64,000 nucleotides of DNA from Buxus sempervirens (taxonomy: Eukaryota; Streptophyta; Magnoliopsida; Buxales; Buxaceae). Location of the stretch: NCBI GenBank assembly GCA_947561395.2, contig OX387185.1, positions 46,696,602-46,760,601 on the forward strand. Reading direction: 5' to 3'. Positions 22,675-34,715 of this stretch are shown piece after piece (the first letter of the stretch is position 1; each line of letters opens with the position of its first letter). Made by a program: the position numbers and the translations under genes. Under the pieces are notes generated by a model. That model ran no database searches and was not told where the DNA came from. It worked only from the letters and a program-made list of their open reading frames with translations.

Positions 22675-24572
22675 ATGAAATGGCCGACAGATCGTGCCGT
22701 CACTTCTTTGTCATGCTACTATCGCTCTCTTCTAAGGGTATGTGCTCGGACGGCATCTCTCGAAGATGGCCAAAAGCTTCATGCTACTCTTCTAAAGAAT
22801 GGCCTTGCACCCTCTCTCGATGCCTTCGTTCGGAATGCTCTTAGTCAAATGTACGCTATGTGCGGCTTCCCGGACTCTGCACGGCAGCTGTTCGATAAAA
22901 TTCCCCATACGCACAGGGACACCGTTGATTGGACCACCCTGATGGGGTGCTACGCTCGTAATGGACGACCCGATGAGACACTGCGTCTCTTTGCTGCAAT
23001 GCAGGGAGAGGGAACGCAGCCCGACGAAGTCACCATGATTTGCCTCTTCAACGCCTGCTCTAGGCTGGGGGATTTGGTGTCTGGGGCTCATGGGCATCTC
23101 TGTATGGTCAAGAGGGGATTGCCTTTCACAGTCACTGTAAGTAATGCGGCTATGGATATGTACGCTAAATGGGGACTGATGGCCGATGCAAGACGGGTTT
23201 TTGATGAGATGGAAGAGCGGAGTGTGGTGTCCTGGACTGTAATTCTTTCGGGTTTGATTAAATGGGACAGCATGGAACGTGGAAGAATGTTGTTCGATGA
23301 AATGCCTGAGAGAAATGAAGTTGCTTGGACGATAATGATTGCAGGTTATGTGGGAAGTGGATTTTCTAGGGAAGCATTTTCACTCCTTGGTCAAATGATG
23401 TCCCTCCTGTGCTTTGATCTCAATCACGTTATGCTTTGTTCGATTCTGTCTGCTTGTGCACAGTCAGGGGATCTAATGATGGGGAAATGGGTGCATGTCT
23501 ATGTTCTGAAGGCTACAAAAGGGGGGATGAATGTAATGGTGGGCACTGCTTTGGTGGACATGTATGCTAAATGTGGCAGGATAGAAACTGCGTTGCAAGT
23601 TTTCAAGAGGATGCCATTTAGGAATGTGGTGGCATGGAATGCTATGCTTAGCGGGCTTGCGATGCACGGGGAGGGTAGGGCCATGTTGGATCTCTTCCCT
23701 CAGATGGCCGCCGAAGCTCAACCCGACGATATCACCTTTGTGTCTGTGTTAAGCGCTTGCAGCCACTCAGGCCTGGTTGATCAGGGTTGCCAGTACTTCC
23801 ATAACCTTCAACCTGTTTACGGCATTACACCAAAGGTAGAACACTATGCTTGTCTGGTAGATCTATTGGGTCGAGCGGGTTGTTTGGAAGAAGCTCTGCT
23901 CTTGGTGAAGGAGATGCCAATTCCTCCTAATGAGGTTGTGCTCGGATCACTCCTTGCATCCTGCAGTATCCATGGCAAGCTACAATTAGGAGAAAAGCTT
24001 ATACAAGACCTGGTTCAAATCAGTCCCCTCAACACCAAGTACCATGTTCTGGTGTCCAACATGTATGCACTGGCCGGAAAGCGAGACAAGGCTGATTCTC
24101 TTAGATTGGTACTTAAGAAGAGAGGTATAAGAAAGGTGCCTGGCATGAGTTCTATCCATGTGTGTGGTGAAGTTCATCAGTTCTGCTCAGGCGACAAGTC
24201 ACATCCGTGGACACAAGAGGTGTACTCAATGTTGGAGGAAGTGATTGAAGATTGAGGCTGGCAGGTTATGTTCCAAACACTGCCTCCCAAGTATTCTCCA
24301 TTTCTGAAGCTAGTGCTGGAAATGCAGACGAGCAAGAGGAGAAAGAACAGGCATTGTTCTCTCACAGTGAGAAGCTAGCCGTCTCTTTCGGCCTTCTAAG
24401 TACAAGACCTGGTACACCCCTTTGCATTTTCAAGAACCTGAGAATCTGCCCAGATTGTCATTCTGCAATGAAACTCATCTCCCGTATCTACAACCGAGAG
24501 ATTGTCATCAGGGATCGAAACCGTTTCCATCGCTTCAAGCATGGCTCGTGTTCTTGTTCTGATTACTGGTGA
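22675..24572 (+). CDS. DYW-class PPR protein with one apparent frameshift
   Basis: The first frame (22675-24255, 526 codons) holds PLS-type PPR repeats (NALSQMYAMCGFPDSARQLF; VGTALVDMYAKCGRIETALQ; VEHYACLVDLLGRAGCLEEA) and the E/E+ region (SNMYALAGKRDKADSLRLVL; VPGMSSI). The next frame (to 24572) continues the same protein: LRLAGYVPNT, HSEKLAVSFGLL, LRICPDCHSAMK, ending GSCSCSDYW. DYW domains are zinc cytidine deaminases for organellar C-to-U RNA editing; the HSE active-site and CxxCH zinc motifs are intact. The join at about 24252 reads GAAGATTGAGG; one missing T would give E-D-L-R-L-A-G. With that base the protein would be about 632 residues, close to Arabidopsis At5g15340 as remembered. 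It is therefore either a sequencing indel or a recent null mutation. The gene is intronless. Confidence 0.85.
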
Positions 24573-25003
24573 TAATAATCAAATCAGTAAATGAAGCAAG
24601 CTTTTCATATAGTAATCTACAACGTCATTAACATTCTTCCCTTGGATTCGCATTGGCATCATCTGTACTGTTGACTTGAATGGACACTCCATGGAATCGT
24701 TCAAGCAATGAGTTGAAACTCATACCAGGTGACTCAGTCCGGAATCGTTCATGAGAGCGTCAGTTATACCTAACCCAACCGGTTCCAGTAGTGGGACCCG
24801 CGAGAGAAGAAAGTGGAGTCGCCCAATCTTTCGTAATTTGAAAACAATCATACTGTTTTAGAATATTTTAAAATAAGTGTCATTTTTATACAATGTGGTT
24901 AACAACGTCATTCAAAAACTGTAAACTTCATTGAAAGACCTTTAATAAGTCACCTTTGTAAATGACTTGTGAAAGCTCATTAATTTACTTTTATTAAATT
25001 ATA
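24573..25003. other. Intergenic DNA, 3' flank of the DYW-PPR gene
   Basis: No gene or named repeat is recognised. It should contain the 3' UTR of the PPR gene. Confidence 0.5.
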
Positions 25004-25802
25004 CTAGCAAGGGTGCACGTGTAGTCATGCACGTGGAAAGAGGGAATGGAAAGAGGAGAAGTGGGGAGAGAGGGAATGGAGAAAGGAGAAGCGGGAATTA
25101 TTTTTGGGAAAATTACTGTACACACCATCTTTTAAAATATTATTCTAAAATACACTACTTTCATAATTAAATGCCAAGTTTACACTTATTTTATAAACAA
25201 TATGACAGAATGCCCTACTGCATATATCATAAGACAAAAAATACCCCTTTTACCCCCGATTTACAACTCACAAACCGGTCTAAACAATAAAACTGTTGAA
25301 CCTTACTCCTTTATTTTGGTTGTTCCAAACCAAAAAAAAAAAAAATTTTCAATCAAATCCTTTCATCTACCTTCTTCTATGGCTAAAAGATTAACAAAAC
25401 ATGGATTGGTGCCACTACTGCGATTGGTGCTTTTGTTGTGTTTGCTTCTTACCTGACATGCTGAACCACAAGTATAAAAAACTGGTTTATGAGTTGTAAA
25501 CCGGGGGTAAAATGGGCAATTTTTGTCTCTTGACACATGCAGGAGGGCATTTTGTCATTTTGTTTATAAAACTAGTGTAAACTTGGCAATTAGTTGTGAA
25601 GGCAGTGCAGTTTGGAATAAAGTTTTAAAATACAGGGTGTACAGTAATTTTCCCATTATTTTTTAACAAAAATGGTAAGTTGAGACGGATATAACCTTGT
25701 ATTATTAAAACCAAACTATACGGGGATGGGTATTTTGGAAAATTTATAAATTATTTTGAACACGCTTCCCAAAGGGCCGCCTTACGTTATATATAGAATA
25801 GA
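25004..25802 (-). mobile_element. Non-autonomous Helitron
   Basis: On the minus strand it begins A^TCTATTCTATATATAACG and ends in a hairpin (CACGTGCATGACTACACGTG) followed by CACCCTTGCTAG^T. This satisfies 5' TC, 3' hairpin, CTRR terminus and insertion between A and T. It is 799 bp and has no Rep/helicase frame. Its terminal sequences match the 232-bp Helitron at 5598-5829. Immediately right, at about 25813-25845, another Helitron-like 3' tail (CTGGCTAAT on the minus strand) follows, suggesting tandem ends. Confidence 0.8.
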
Positions 25803-25995
25803 TATAGATTAGCCAGGTGCATGTGCAGTACCTCAAGTATGAATAGAGGGTAAACAAGAAAGGGAACAATTTTGTAGTTGATTATTAAGTATTTAAAAAA
25901 TTAAGACAGTTTTGATTATCGTATCTTTTTATAATAAATTTTGACAATGATTTGTAAGGATTGTTTTGAAAACTCTTGCATTTTGATTGTCGTGA

Positions 25996-26145
25996 TTCCG
26001 TATCTGAGTTATGGTTTATAAACAGTAAAAGAACACTCTTTTTCAAATACATTAAGTATCACTATTTTTAAATTGATGAGAATTGTGTGACTGAATCCAA
26101 ATTATTTTAAAAATAATCACTAAAAATCAATTCTCCCGAGAAAAA
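25996..26145. mobile_element. One arm of the foldback MITE family
   Basis: The sequence TTATAAACAGTAAAAG... TAAGTATCACTATTTTTAAA ... ACTAAAAATCAATTCTCCC corresponds to the right arm of the intact copy at 4250-4607. The left arm is missing. It ends just upstream of the DUF3110 gene, so it may form part of its promoter. Confidence 0.6.
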
Positions 26146-26257
26146 TCAAGAGCGAGATGCGTCCACAGGACAACTTCCGGCGTAAGCGCCGACTCAGAAA
26201 GAAGAAGAAGAAACGAGAACACGAGTTGCGTCTTTGTCTGTAGACTAAACGCCATCA

Positions 26258-29200
26258 ATGGAGTCTCTGTCGTCGTCGTTCTCGCCGTTGATGGTGTTGC
26301 CTCCAAATAAATCTTTCCGGCAGCGACGGAGACGAATCGCAGCTTCCTCTTGTCGTAGAAATGACCGGCTAACTAGTCTATTCTCTGAATTGAGCTTGCC
26401 TCTCTCTTCAGAACCGTCTAGAAGGAGGCCCAGAGAGACTTCCTGTTGTTCCGGCGTTGGCGGAGTGGGAGGAGCGGCGGAGGAAGATAAAGAAAGGGAA
26501 GAAGAGGGTAGCGATGATGTAGAGAGGGCGCTTCATCTGGATGGATGTATTCCTGGGACTTCCGATGAATTCGTGAAGCAGGTTTCTTCTCGCGCTTACG
26601 ATATGCGTCGCCACCTTCAACAGACGTTTGATTCCAGCAGTTACGACGGTAATCTTCTTCTTCTTCTTGGTTAATTGTCTTTCATTGTCCGTGTTTAATT
26701 TTCTGTTTGCGGGGATTCAGCATTTTTTTGTTATATTTATTTTCTTCATGTGTTTGAATCTCACAAAACTCAGCCCAAATCGAGAAGCTAGCTTTTGCGT
26801 ATCTTATTGCAACACTTGGGACGAAAGATTTCGTTCCCCCTTTATAAGGAAGATGAGAAACAAAGCTTAATCCCCCTTTATAAGGAAGATGAGAAACAAA
26901 GCTTCATATTTCCCTGCCAAACTCTTGAAAGTCCATCCAGTTTGGCAACCCGGTTTTAGGGATTTTCATGAACTGAATTTGGCTGTTTCGGTCCTAACTC
27001 CTAAATGTCAGGGGCTTATCCGAAGAAGTCCCCATAAGTCCTAGGACTTTTTGAACAACTGTTAGGTCTGTAACAGTGGCGATCTTAAATCCCCCCGGGA
27101 TGATTAATCTGCAACACTCAAAAAAGGTGAAGGTGTGTCCAGGGTATTCTGTTGAATGAAGGGTGAGTCATCAGATGTTGGCTTGAGAAAGATGCTTCTA
27201 ATGCAATCATACAAAGTGGGGGGCTAAAAGAGTATTCCTATTTTTGGATTCACTCTCAGGCTGATGAGATTGATAAAGTTCTTGACCCAACTTATTTCCC
27301 TAGACTGCTAAGATTGTTGAGTCTTTCCTATTTTGTTGTAGAAAGTTTCAGTGGAGAAGGGGTGTTGGAGATGGTGCACTATTTTTTTTTCATAAGGCAG
27401 GGTAAGAAGATTTATTTATCTAACAAGTGGAGCTGGGTTTTGGTGTACATCTTCATATGCTGCATAAGGGAAAGCAAAAGGTCACTTGGTTGTGACGAAA
27501 ATAGATGATCTCTATGTGTGTTTGTGTGTTTGTATTATGTACAAGGCCGGAATTGGCAACAGAAATTCTATTTTGCCATTTTAATCTCTGAAAAACTTTG
27601 TCTTCAGTCAGATTGTTTATTCAAGTCCTTGATTCACTACATTCAAGTGCTTTTTTCCCATTCCGATCCTTCTAATGTACACCACCAGCACCTTTCCATA
27701 AGCAACTATCTAGATCTTTGGTTTTCTGGCCTAAATCTATCTTAGCCGACTTATCTTTATGTCTTATTTGAGCAAAGCCCTGACATTCTGTGTTATGTTC
27801 ATTCCATACCCTATCTTTCCAACTCATCCTACGCATCCATCTCAACATCTTTACCTTAGCAATGCTCATCTTATAAACAGTTTGTCGTTTCATTACCTAA
27901 TATTCTGCTCCATACATCATCAGCTGCTATGCATTTGGTGAAATCCAATATACTAAAACTAGTGGAGCTTATTTGGGTTGATGTATCATCCATATAGGAA
28001 TTCATCCCAGCGTGTAACTAAATCAAATAACATAGGCCATATATATATATTTTTATATAAATTATATTATTGTTGAGGAAAAAGTTCACTTCCATCTTAT
28101 ATGCTCTTGTACATCCTAGGTGTCACTTCAATTCCTTTTTTGTATTGGTTACTTTACCCAGTGCAGATAATTAGAATATATGTTTAATTGATAAACAAGA
28201 AAGAAATGTAATTCCCTTGATGTGTTGACATCTTTTATGTGTGAAAATTGACTCACTCTTATAGCCATAGAAATTTCTATATCTTTACATACTAAAAGTA
28301 ATTTTTATCATCTTTAATTTCCATTCTTCATTTGTGAACTACTATCTTTTTAATTTTTGCATGTTTTTATGTTGTTCCTGGCATTCGTCAATTGGATATC
28401 TTAATTTTACAACATGATCCATGGAAACATATCAATTAAAATTTAAGGATTCCAACTGTAAACTACTCCTTGTCTGTTTATGAGGATAATTTTAATTTCC
28501 TGTATTAGTGTTTAAAGACGTCCTTCACTATGCAAATATCCTGTATTCACCTTGCTGTTGTGATTTTTATATTTTGGTGTCAGTTTTTTTATTATTTATA
28601 TTGTTCAATGCCTCAGAACTAGTGGATTCATATATTCTTCCATGAATAAATTGCAGCTCTTAAAATATTTGTCCTCCTTTTATCTTAATTATTCTTCAGT
28701 GTTGGAGGCCAACCCATGGAGGGAAGCTCCAAAGCCCGTTTATGTACTGACTCACAATGAAAATCAGTTATGCACAATGAAGACACGAAGAAATCGGAGG
28801 TCTGATTTTCTTTCTTGGGTTATCTTCACGTTGGCATTATTACAATAGGCACATCTAATGTTTTACACTTTCTTTTTTTAAATCTCTATCCTTTTTTCCC
28901 ACAATTTTACAGTGAGGTTGAAAGGGAACTTGGGTTATTGTTTTCAAAAGGAAGAAAATTGAGGTCTGACATTGGCAATAAGGCAAAGCAGTCAAAAGCT
29001 GGCACAAAGTTCCAGATGCTTGTTGAGGATGTCAGGGAGGGAGTTCTTGTAAGTAGTCAAATCTACTATTTTGCTTTAATTCTGAGCTGTACATTGCCAG
29101 TGGAAAGGAATGATTCTTAGAAGAAGAGCATGATCTTTACTGATGTCCTAAACATGGCATAGACACAAGAAAAGCTTACTCGTTTGCTGCCAACCATAAA

Positions 29201-30168
29201 TTGAATTCTGTATAAAACCCCTTTAATCAGTTGATTGCAACTGTTTTGTAAATGGGCCACTTCCTTCATAAAACATTTCATGGTGTTTCCCAGGATTCTT
29301 AAAGGATTATCTTGGAAAGTTGCAATGCCCCAGTTGCATTTCTTTTAGCTGGGAAGACTTTTATATAGAAGCATTATATGGTGGTTTACACTGTGCATTC
29401 AAGTCACACCATGCTGTTGAATGATCAAGTTTCTTTTTATTGAACCTTCCATGATATATCCTGGACGTCTAAAAGAATGCTTGAGCTTGGATAGTTCAAT
29501 CTCCAAATTGTATTTTTTCTTGACTTGGATGAGTTTTAGGTAGAAACTGTCAAGCGGTGACTTGCACCTTTTGCATACATGTCATTCTGTGCTGCACCCT
29601 TGAAGAAGAGTCTTCAATGTCATTATTCTCTCTGTAGTTAGTTACATGATTAAGTAATCTTTTGTTAGATCCCAACATTCCAAAATATTTAGTTTTCTTT
29701 ATACAATCATATAAATTGACATCTATGATTCTAGTTCCTCAAGTGCCAATTCCTAATTTTTCTTCCACTTGTATCTGAATTGTTTACTAATATACAATTT
29801 GTTTATAAATTAGTTCTTTATAGTTTCTAGTTGCTTATCGAGAAGACCATGGCTACAGGTATTTGAAGATGAGAACGACGCTGCCAAATACTGTGACCTA
29901 CTTGAGGGAGGAGGTCGTGGTTGTGAAGGTGTTGCAGAAGTCGAGGCATCATCAGTAAGACATGGAAAATTCCTCAATTCTATCTTGTTGGTTGATACTT
30001 GATAATTAAGCCTCTCGATTCCCACTGCAGGTATTTGATCTTTGCCATAAGATGAAAGCCCTTGCAGTTATATTTCGCCGAGGACGGACACCTCCTTTAC
30101 CCCAAAGCCTAGAGCTCAACCTGAGGGCCCGGAAGCGATCCCTTGAAGACCAAGAGGACCTAATATAA
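26258..30168 (+). CDS. DUF3110 protein, probably plastid-targeted
   Basis: Five exons join in frame: 26258-26648, 28700-28799, 28913-29048, 29859-29954 and 30031-30168 (861 nt, 286 residues). The N-terminus (MESLSSSFSPLMVLPPNKSF then RQRRRR) is Ser- and Arg-rich like a chloroplast transit peptide, followed by an acidic linker. The conserved core begins NPWREAPKPVYVLTHNENQL and contains VLVFEDENDAAKYCDLLEG, the pattern of the DUF3110 domain shared with cyanobacteria. The C-terminus KMKALAVIFRRGRTPPLPQS, then LELNLRARKRSLEDQEDLI, is very typical of the plant family. The molecular function is not known to me. Intron 1 is 2.05 kb and contains a LINE relic and a short tandem duplication. All junctions are GT-AG. 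Confidence 0.9.
26836..26907. repeat. 36-bp tandem duplication in DUF3110 intron 1
   Basis: Two adjacent copies of a unit starting CCCCCTTTATAAGGAAGATG and ending CAAAGCTT, at 26836-26871 and 26872-26907, identical where compared. Confidence 0.85.
27660..27925 (-). mobile_element. RTE-type LINE relic in DUF3110 intron 1
   Basis: The minus-strand translation reads GAEYXVMKRQTVYKMSIAKV then KMLRWMRRMSWKDRVWNE. This matches the region after the reverse transcriptase domain of plant RTE elements (typically KMRMLRWMCGxTRKDRIRNE). Stops and frame breaks show that it is dead. Confidence 0.65.
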
Positions 30169-30726
30169 ACTACACATTGAAAGACCAACATACAGGCACC
30201 ATTGGAGATGTACATTCAAAAGCTGACGATCACAGCTGTCAGTGTAAAATAATTTTTTTTTCTTTATAGTAACAAACAAAATACAGGCACCATTTGAGCA
30301 TCAAATGTCATCTCATGTGCAGCATTAATCAAAGAAGATAAAGGCAGTTGACAAATGGTTTAGACTTCAGAAGGGAGCAAATATTCTGCTTTAATGGCTT
30401 CAAATTTAAATGCCCTTGGAAAATGGAATGCTTCTATGTCATTGATCCTTCTGTTGAATTTAATCTGACTAATTGCCTCTCATTGAGCTCTCAGAAAGAG
30501 GGTTGCCTGCATGAACTAGCAATAAGAAAGATGAATGAAACAGAGAGCCTGGGTTTGCCTTAGCCAAATGATTTAGTGCTGGGATCTGGATCCTCTATCG
30601 TTACGGTTCCGTTAGTTAACCGGAAACAGCTTGAATATCGTCATTTTTTTTTTGCCTTTTGGACGGATTAAGTGGCCAGTTGTGCAAGTCTTTTTTATTA
30701 TGATACTTTGGAATCCATGCCATCAT

Positions 30727-30799
30727 GGGGATGTAGCTCAAATGGTAGAGCGCTCGCTTTGCATGCGAGAGGCACGGGGTTCGATCCCCCGCATCTCCA
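30727..30799 (+). tRNA. tRNA-Ala (UGC)
   Basis: The 73-nt sequence folds as a cloverleaf. The acceptor stem pairs GGGGATG with CATCTCC (one G-T). The D arm is GCTC...GAGC with loop AAATGGTA. The anticodon stem CTCGC/GCGAG encloses loop TTTGCAT with anticodon TGC at 30760-30762. The T arm is CGGGG/CCCCG with loop TTCGATC, and the discriminator is A. The internal A and B boxes (TAGCTCAAATGG, GGTTCGATC) are intact. There is no intron and no encoded CCA beyond CCA overlapping the acceptor end. A short T-run follows within 10 nt as pol III terminator. Confidence 0.97.
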
Positions 30800-31143
30800 A
30801 TTTTTTTTCCGCTAAGAATGAAGCTAAAACATGCCTCTCAAAATACCGAAACTGCCCTCCTTAACAAAAAAATTTACATCCCAGCAAGTTACAAAGCTAC
30901 TACTACTGTCTGGTGCGTGGCTTTTGCACTCTTCAATCAAACAATTGAAATTGTAAACAATGAAATGAACGCTTACCCAAAAAAAAAAAAAAAAACCAAT
31001 GAAATGAACTAATGGCATTTTTTCTGTCAAAAGAAAAGAGTGGTGGGGGTGAGGAAGAATTGGAGTAATAGACTTCCTTTTACAAGGCTCCCTTGTACAA
31101 TCTTCACCCAATTTGCTTTTAACTTCAGCTTGAGCACAGGAGC

Positions 31144-34100
31144 TCACCCTAGACTTTTGGGCTTTTCCCTTCTGAACTCGCCATAATCAGAAAGCAAGTT
31201 CCCATTCACTTTGTGCTTCATATTTTCCACCAATTTATTCAGAACCTGGTTATGTGCATGCACAGAATTGAAAAGGTCAAAAAAACAATTTGTTTGTAAT
31301 TCTTTTATCCAGTGTCATAGAAATCTAAAAATAAAAAGAAAAATCAACAAGAATTGGTTTCTATTAGCTAACCGATTCTGAAACAGCTCTAAGCACATCT
31401 TCTGGAACCAAAGCAAGCACAGGGGGGAGAACGAAACTTATGTTCATCTCCAATCGACCTTTTAGTCGGCTCCGTGCTCCATGCCTGTCAGCATATAGGA
31501 TCCCCTGTACCCCAAGTGTGAAATGTGAAGGCTGAAGTACACTATCTAGACCTCGGAGCTGCCATCTTGTCTGCAAAATGAAAATGTCGCTAGGGTTACT
31601 GGAATTTTTCTCATGAGAAATTTTGGTTTTTGACAGTTTAGATGAAAAGATTCATGTTATTTTCTAATCCCAGTGGCACCAACAGCAATCAAGTGAATGT
31701 AATGAACTTTTGTAGACTTTCAGAATTGTGTTCATTCACAATCATAGTCACATGAGCTGGGTAAAAATTTTGGAGAGAGAAGTAAAAAGCAAAACAGAAA
31801 ACTTACAACATCAAGCTCAAGGACCTTCGTTGCATCTGGAGGAACCCCAGGTGGATAATCTTTACCATGCATTTTACACCTCAATCTCATGTCGATCAAT
31901 GGCTGAACAGTCAGGAATAGGAACTGTATGGGCAACATCTGTATTCTCCACTCTTCCTACATTTTATAAATATCCAAACATGAGAGAGACAGTAAAAATG
32001 AGGTATAGCTATAGGCAACATGTTAGACAAGTGCAAAATGAGCCTCCAAATCACAGAGCAGACTCCAACCATTAACAATGTTGCTGAAATACATATATAC
32101 ATAAGTAGAAATAGGGTAAATTTTGATATTAATCTCCAATCTGAACAATTTGACTTCGATATACCATAACAAAAACACCCACAAAAAAAAAACACAAACC
32201 CACCCCACAAATCAAGGTTTGGAGATGTACTAGCACATTTCTCACCTCCAGTACTGCTTCGTCTCTGCCTGAAAAGGCTGGAAAACTGTGCAAAGGAACA
32301 TAAAAATCACATTATTCCTGCAGGATCTACAAATATTTCATTAACTTTGGAGGTCCTCCATTTTCGTTCCAGCTACATCAAAATCTACGGTCAAACCCCT
32401 TCAAGAGTTCCCTTTGATGTATCTAAAGGCTTTTTCTCATACTTTGTCAGTTCATTCTTTAATTTTGATTATACACATTTTAACTCTTCAAAGAAGGCTT
32501 AGCTGTAATAGTTTTGGAGTCCAGCCACTCAGCCTAATCAAGCATAATCCTATGGAAAAACCTCCTAACAAAGACTAATTATTACTACTCAAAATTTTCC
32601 CCATTCTCATGCATAGTGCCTCCAAACATGCCTTGTAGAAACCTCAAACCATAACTCCTCCTAAACTGCAGCCCCCATCTTCAGCCAAGCCCTTGTCATG
32701 ACCTTATGTCTTGTCCACTCTGGGAAGCCCGCACACTCTTTTTATAAATTATAAGGTCTCAACTAATTAAAAGCAATGAACTTGTCCTTGCTCACTTATG
32801 AGGCTACTCGAAGCATATACTTTGTTATATTAAAACTGATTTTTAGGGGGGTTTTCTTCCAGTTCCAAATTGGTTAGCTCATGAAACAAAGAAATAAATT
32901 TTTTCAATAGTAATATTACTCTAAAAAGAACTCATACTACATAATGAAAGTTCTATAATGCCTATCCCCCAAAAAAAGCCACATAGGAAAATTTAGGGAT
33001 GTCAAATGGGTTATGCCATTTGATGGGTTAATGTTTAACGAGTAGTTTGTAACAGGGTGTTATGGTGTTTTGTGCCTGACTATATTACTCATTTCTCATG
33101 TGTTTTGTAGTCAGGTTATGTTGTTCTTCTGCATCTTTTTCATCTAATGGATTTTCATCATTCATAAAAAAAAATAAATGGGTTATGCCATGTCACCCAC
33201 GTGCCTGTTGAGCTGTGCTAGCATGCTGTGCTGTGCCGTGTTCATTCTCTGCCCATGTCAGCCCATTTAATATGTATTTATTAAGTCGATAATACAGATA
33301 AGTGATAAATATACAAGTAGTATTATTATCTATTGAGATGATAAAACAACAAGTAGTATTATTATCTGTTGAGATGATAAAACATTTAGGGCCTATTGTT
33401 GTATTGTAAAGATTGTGTGTTCAAAGTTCAGACCTCATTGCAAACATATTTTGACATAAAAATGGTTTTAGACAATGCCACGCATGCTGTGATGGCTTGA
33501 CATGGCTAAGTCGTGCCTGGCAGGCCGGGCACATTTGACACCCCTAGGAAAAATAGATTTTATGATACATGCTAGATGTTTGACAAGATTGTTAAACTAT
33601 TGTATTAACCTAATAAAAATATAGGAATAATACAATCTCTTGGAGAGTAGATTTATTTCTAGAAGCCATATTATATTAATAGCGGTTCTTCTTTTGCACT
33701 ACCATAATCAAGCTGGATCTTTGTGTAGATTTCTTTCTTAACAAGGAAATTGAGTTAGATATACCTAATCATCACATTAAGCACAAATGCAGTACAAACA
33801 GCACATTCCACCAAATATACCAATACACCATCACAGTGCAAATAAAAATTTTGTTGGCTTCATCATTACTAGGGTAATGCACACGCTATGAGCATAGCAA
33901 AAGAATAAACAAATAAATGGGCAGATGGTTATAATAATACACATGGAACCTGGGTGTTGGACTAAATTTGAAAAGGGTGGAGGGCGTTTCCGGTATATAA
34001 TTTCAGGCAGAAAAGAGGGGGTTGGCTTTATATAATAGTATAGATTGTCATTTGTCTAAGGCGAGCAGGAACTCATAACAAAGAGTGGGCTAAAGCACAA

Positions 34101-34715
34101 GTTGAAAGGTTTTGTAGCCTGTCTCAGCGCGTTAAGTCATCTGAGTAGGTTTTCTTGCTAAGGAATGACACGGAATATCTTAATCTTAACCCACAGAAAG
34201 AAAGAAGGTACATGAACTAACATGTTGACAATTGGGTTTTTATCGAATCATCTGCCGAGTGTGAAATCTGATTCTAACTCTGGTGTGTGTATCAAACCTA
34301 CCATGTATCAGTAAATAACTAAGGACCATTATCACATAACAAAAGGAAGTAAGAATAGATAAATTAAAGGAACAAACCCGCAGGCAACAACCAATGCCTA
34401 CCTCATTCAACCTCTGGCTTCTTTGTTTGTCTGGAAATATTGCCCGGAACACTCGAGGCCTATCGTTGAGGTATTGATCAAAGGAAGCCTGTGCTCATTT
34501 TTGCAAATTTCAATTTCAACTTCCATACAGATGCATACAAACATAAAGGCAGTAGAAAGTACCCCTGATTTCTCGTATAGAGGAATATCAGTTGCAATTC
34601 TGGAAGAGAAGGTTGAGGGATTCTTCATGCCACTCTTGGAACCAATCACCGCTTGGCATAGTCTTTTCCAGTTTCCTCCTCTCCTAGATTGCTTGTCTGT
34701 GTACACGACAACCAT
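31144..34715 (-). CDS. DUF1997 family protein, likely plastid
   Basis: Five exons join in frame: 34715-34563, 34488-34402, 31956-31807, 31570-31373 and 31245-31144 (690 nt, 229 residues). The product reads SSRIATDIPLYEKSG, then ASFDQYLNDRPRVFRAIFPD, EEWRIQMLPIQFLFLTVQPL, TRWQLRGLDSVLQPSHFTLG and a tail VLNKLVENMKHKVNGNLLSD. This matches plant DUF1997 proteins such as Arabidopsis At5g04440 from memory; the biochemical role is unknown to me. Intron 2 (34401-31957) is 2.4 kb and carries three transposon insertions. The start is uncertain: the frame used opens at 34715 after a stop, while an overlapping frame from 34864 reads a Ser/Leu-rich segment that would suit a transit peptide. A frameshift or an unseen 5' exon may therefore separate the true N-terminus. 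Confidence 0.85.
33020..33175 (+). mobile_element. Retroposed non-LTR fragment with 16-bp target duplication
   Basis: The 156-bp insert ends in an A-rich tail (AAAAAAAAAT). It is flanked by the perfect 16-bp repeat AAATGGGTTATGCCAT at 33004-33019 and 33176-33191. It is probably the 3' end of a 5'-truncated LINE; a SINE is possible because no coding sequence is recognisable. It is nested inside the hAT MITE. Confidence 0.8.
33314..33385. repeat. 36-bp tandem duplication inside the hAT MITE
   Basis: Two units starting CAAGTAGTATTATTATCT, at 33314-33349 and 33350-33385, with one A/G difference. Confidence 0.85.
33869..34044 (-). mobile_element. Miniature Helitron in DUF1997 intron 2
   Basis: On the minus strand it starts A^TCTATACTATTATATAAAG, the classical plant Helitron 5' end, and finishes with the hairpin GCTATGCTCATAGC then GTGTGCATTACCCTAG^T (CTAG terminus, T target). 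It is 176 bp long and has no coding capacity. Confidence 0.8.

Larger units (their letters stand above)
32993..33545. mobile_element. hAT-like MITE in DUF1997 intron 2
   Basis: The left end reads AGGGATGTCAAATGGG and the right end CACATTTGACACCCCT, matching the common plant hAT MITE terminus (TAGGGGTGTCAAA). The flanks are AGGAAAAT (32985-32992) and AGGAAAAAT (33546-33554), an 8-bp duplication with one extra A on the right. It is interrupted by the retroposon at 33020-33175. Confidence 0.7.

Noticed and set aside
22290..22703. 137-codon minus-strand and 116-codon plus-strand frames
   Set aside because: Both lie within the hAT MITE and overlap the PPR start; they are chance frames in GC-rich repeat sequence.
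30631..30864. Frame containing GDVAQMVERSLCMREARG
   Set aside because: This is the translated tRNA-Ala gene, not a protein.
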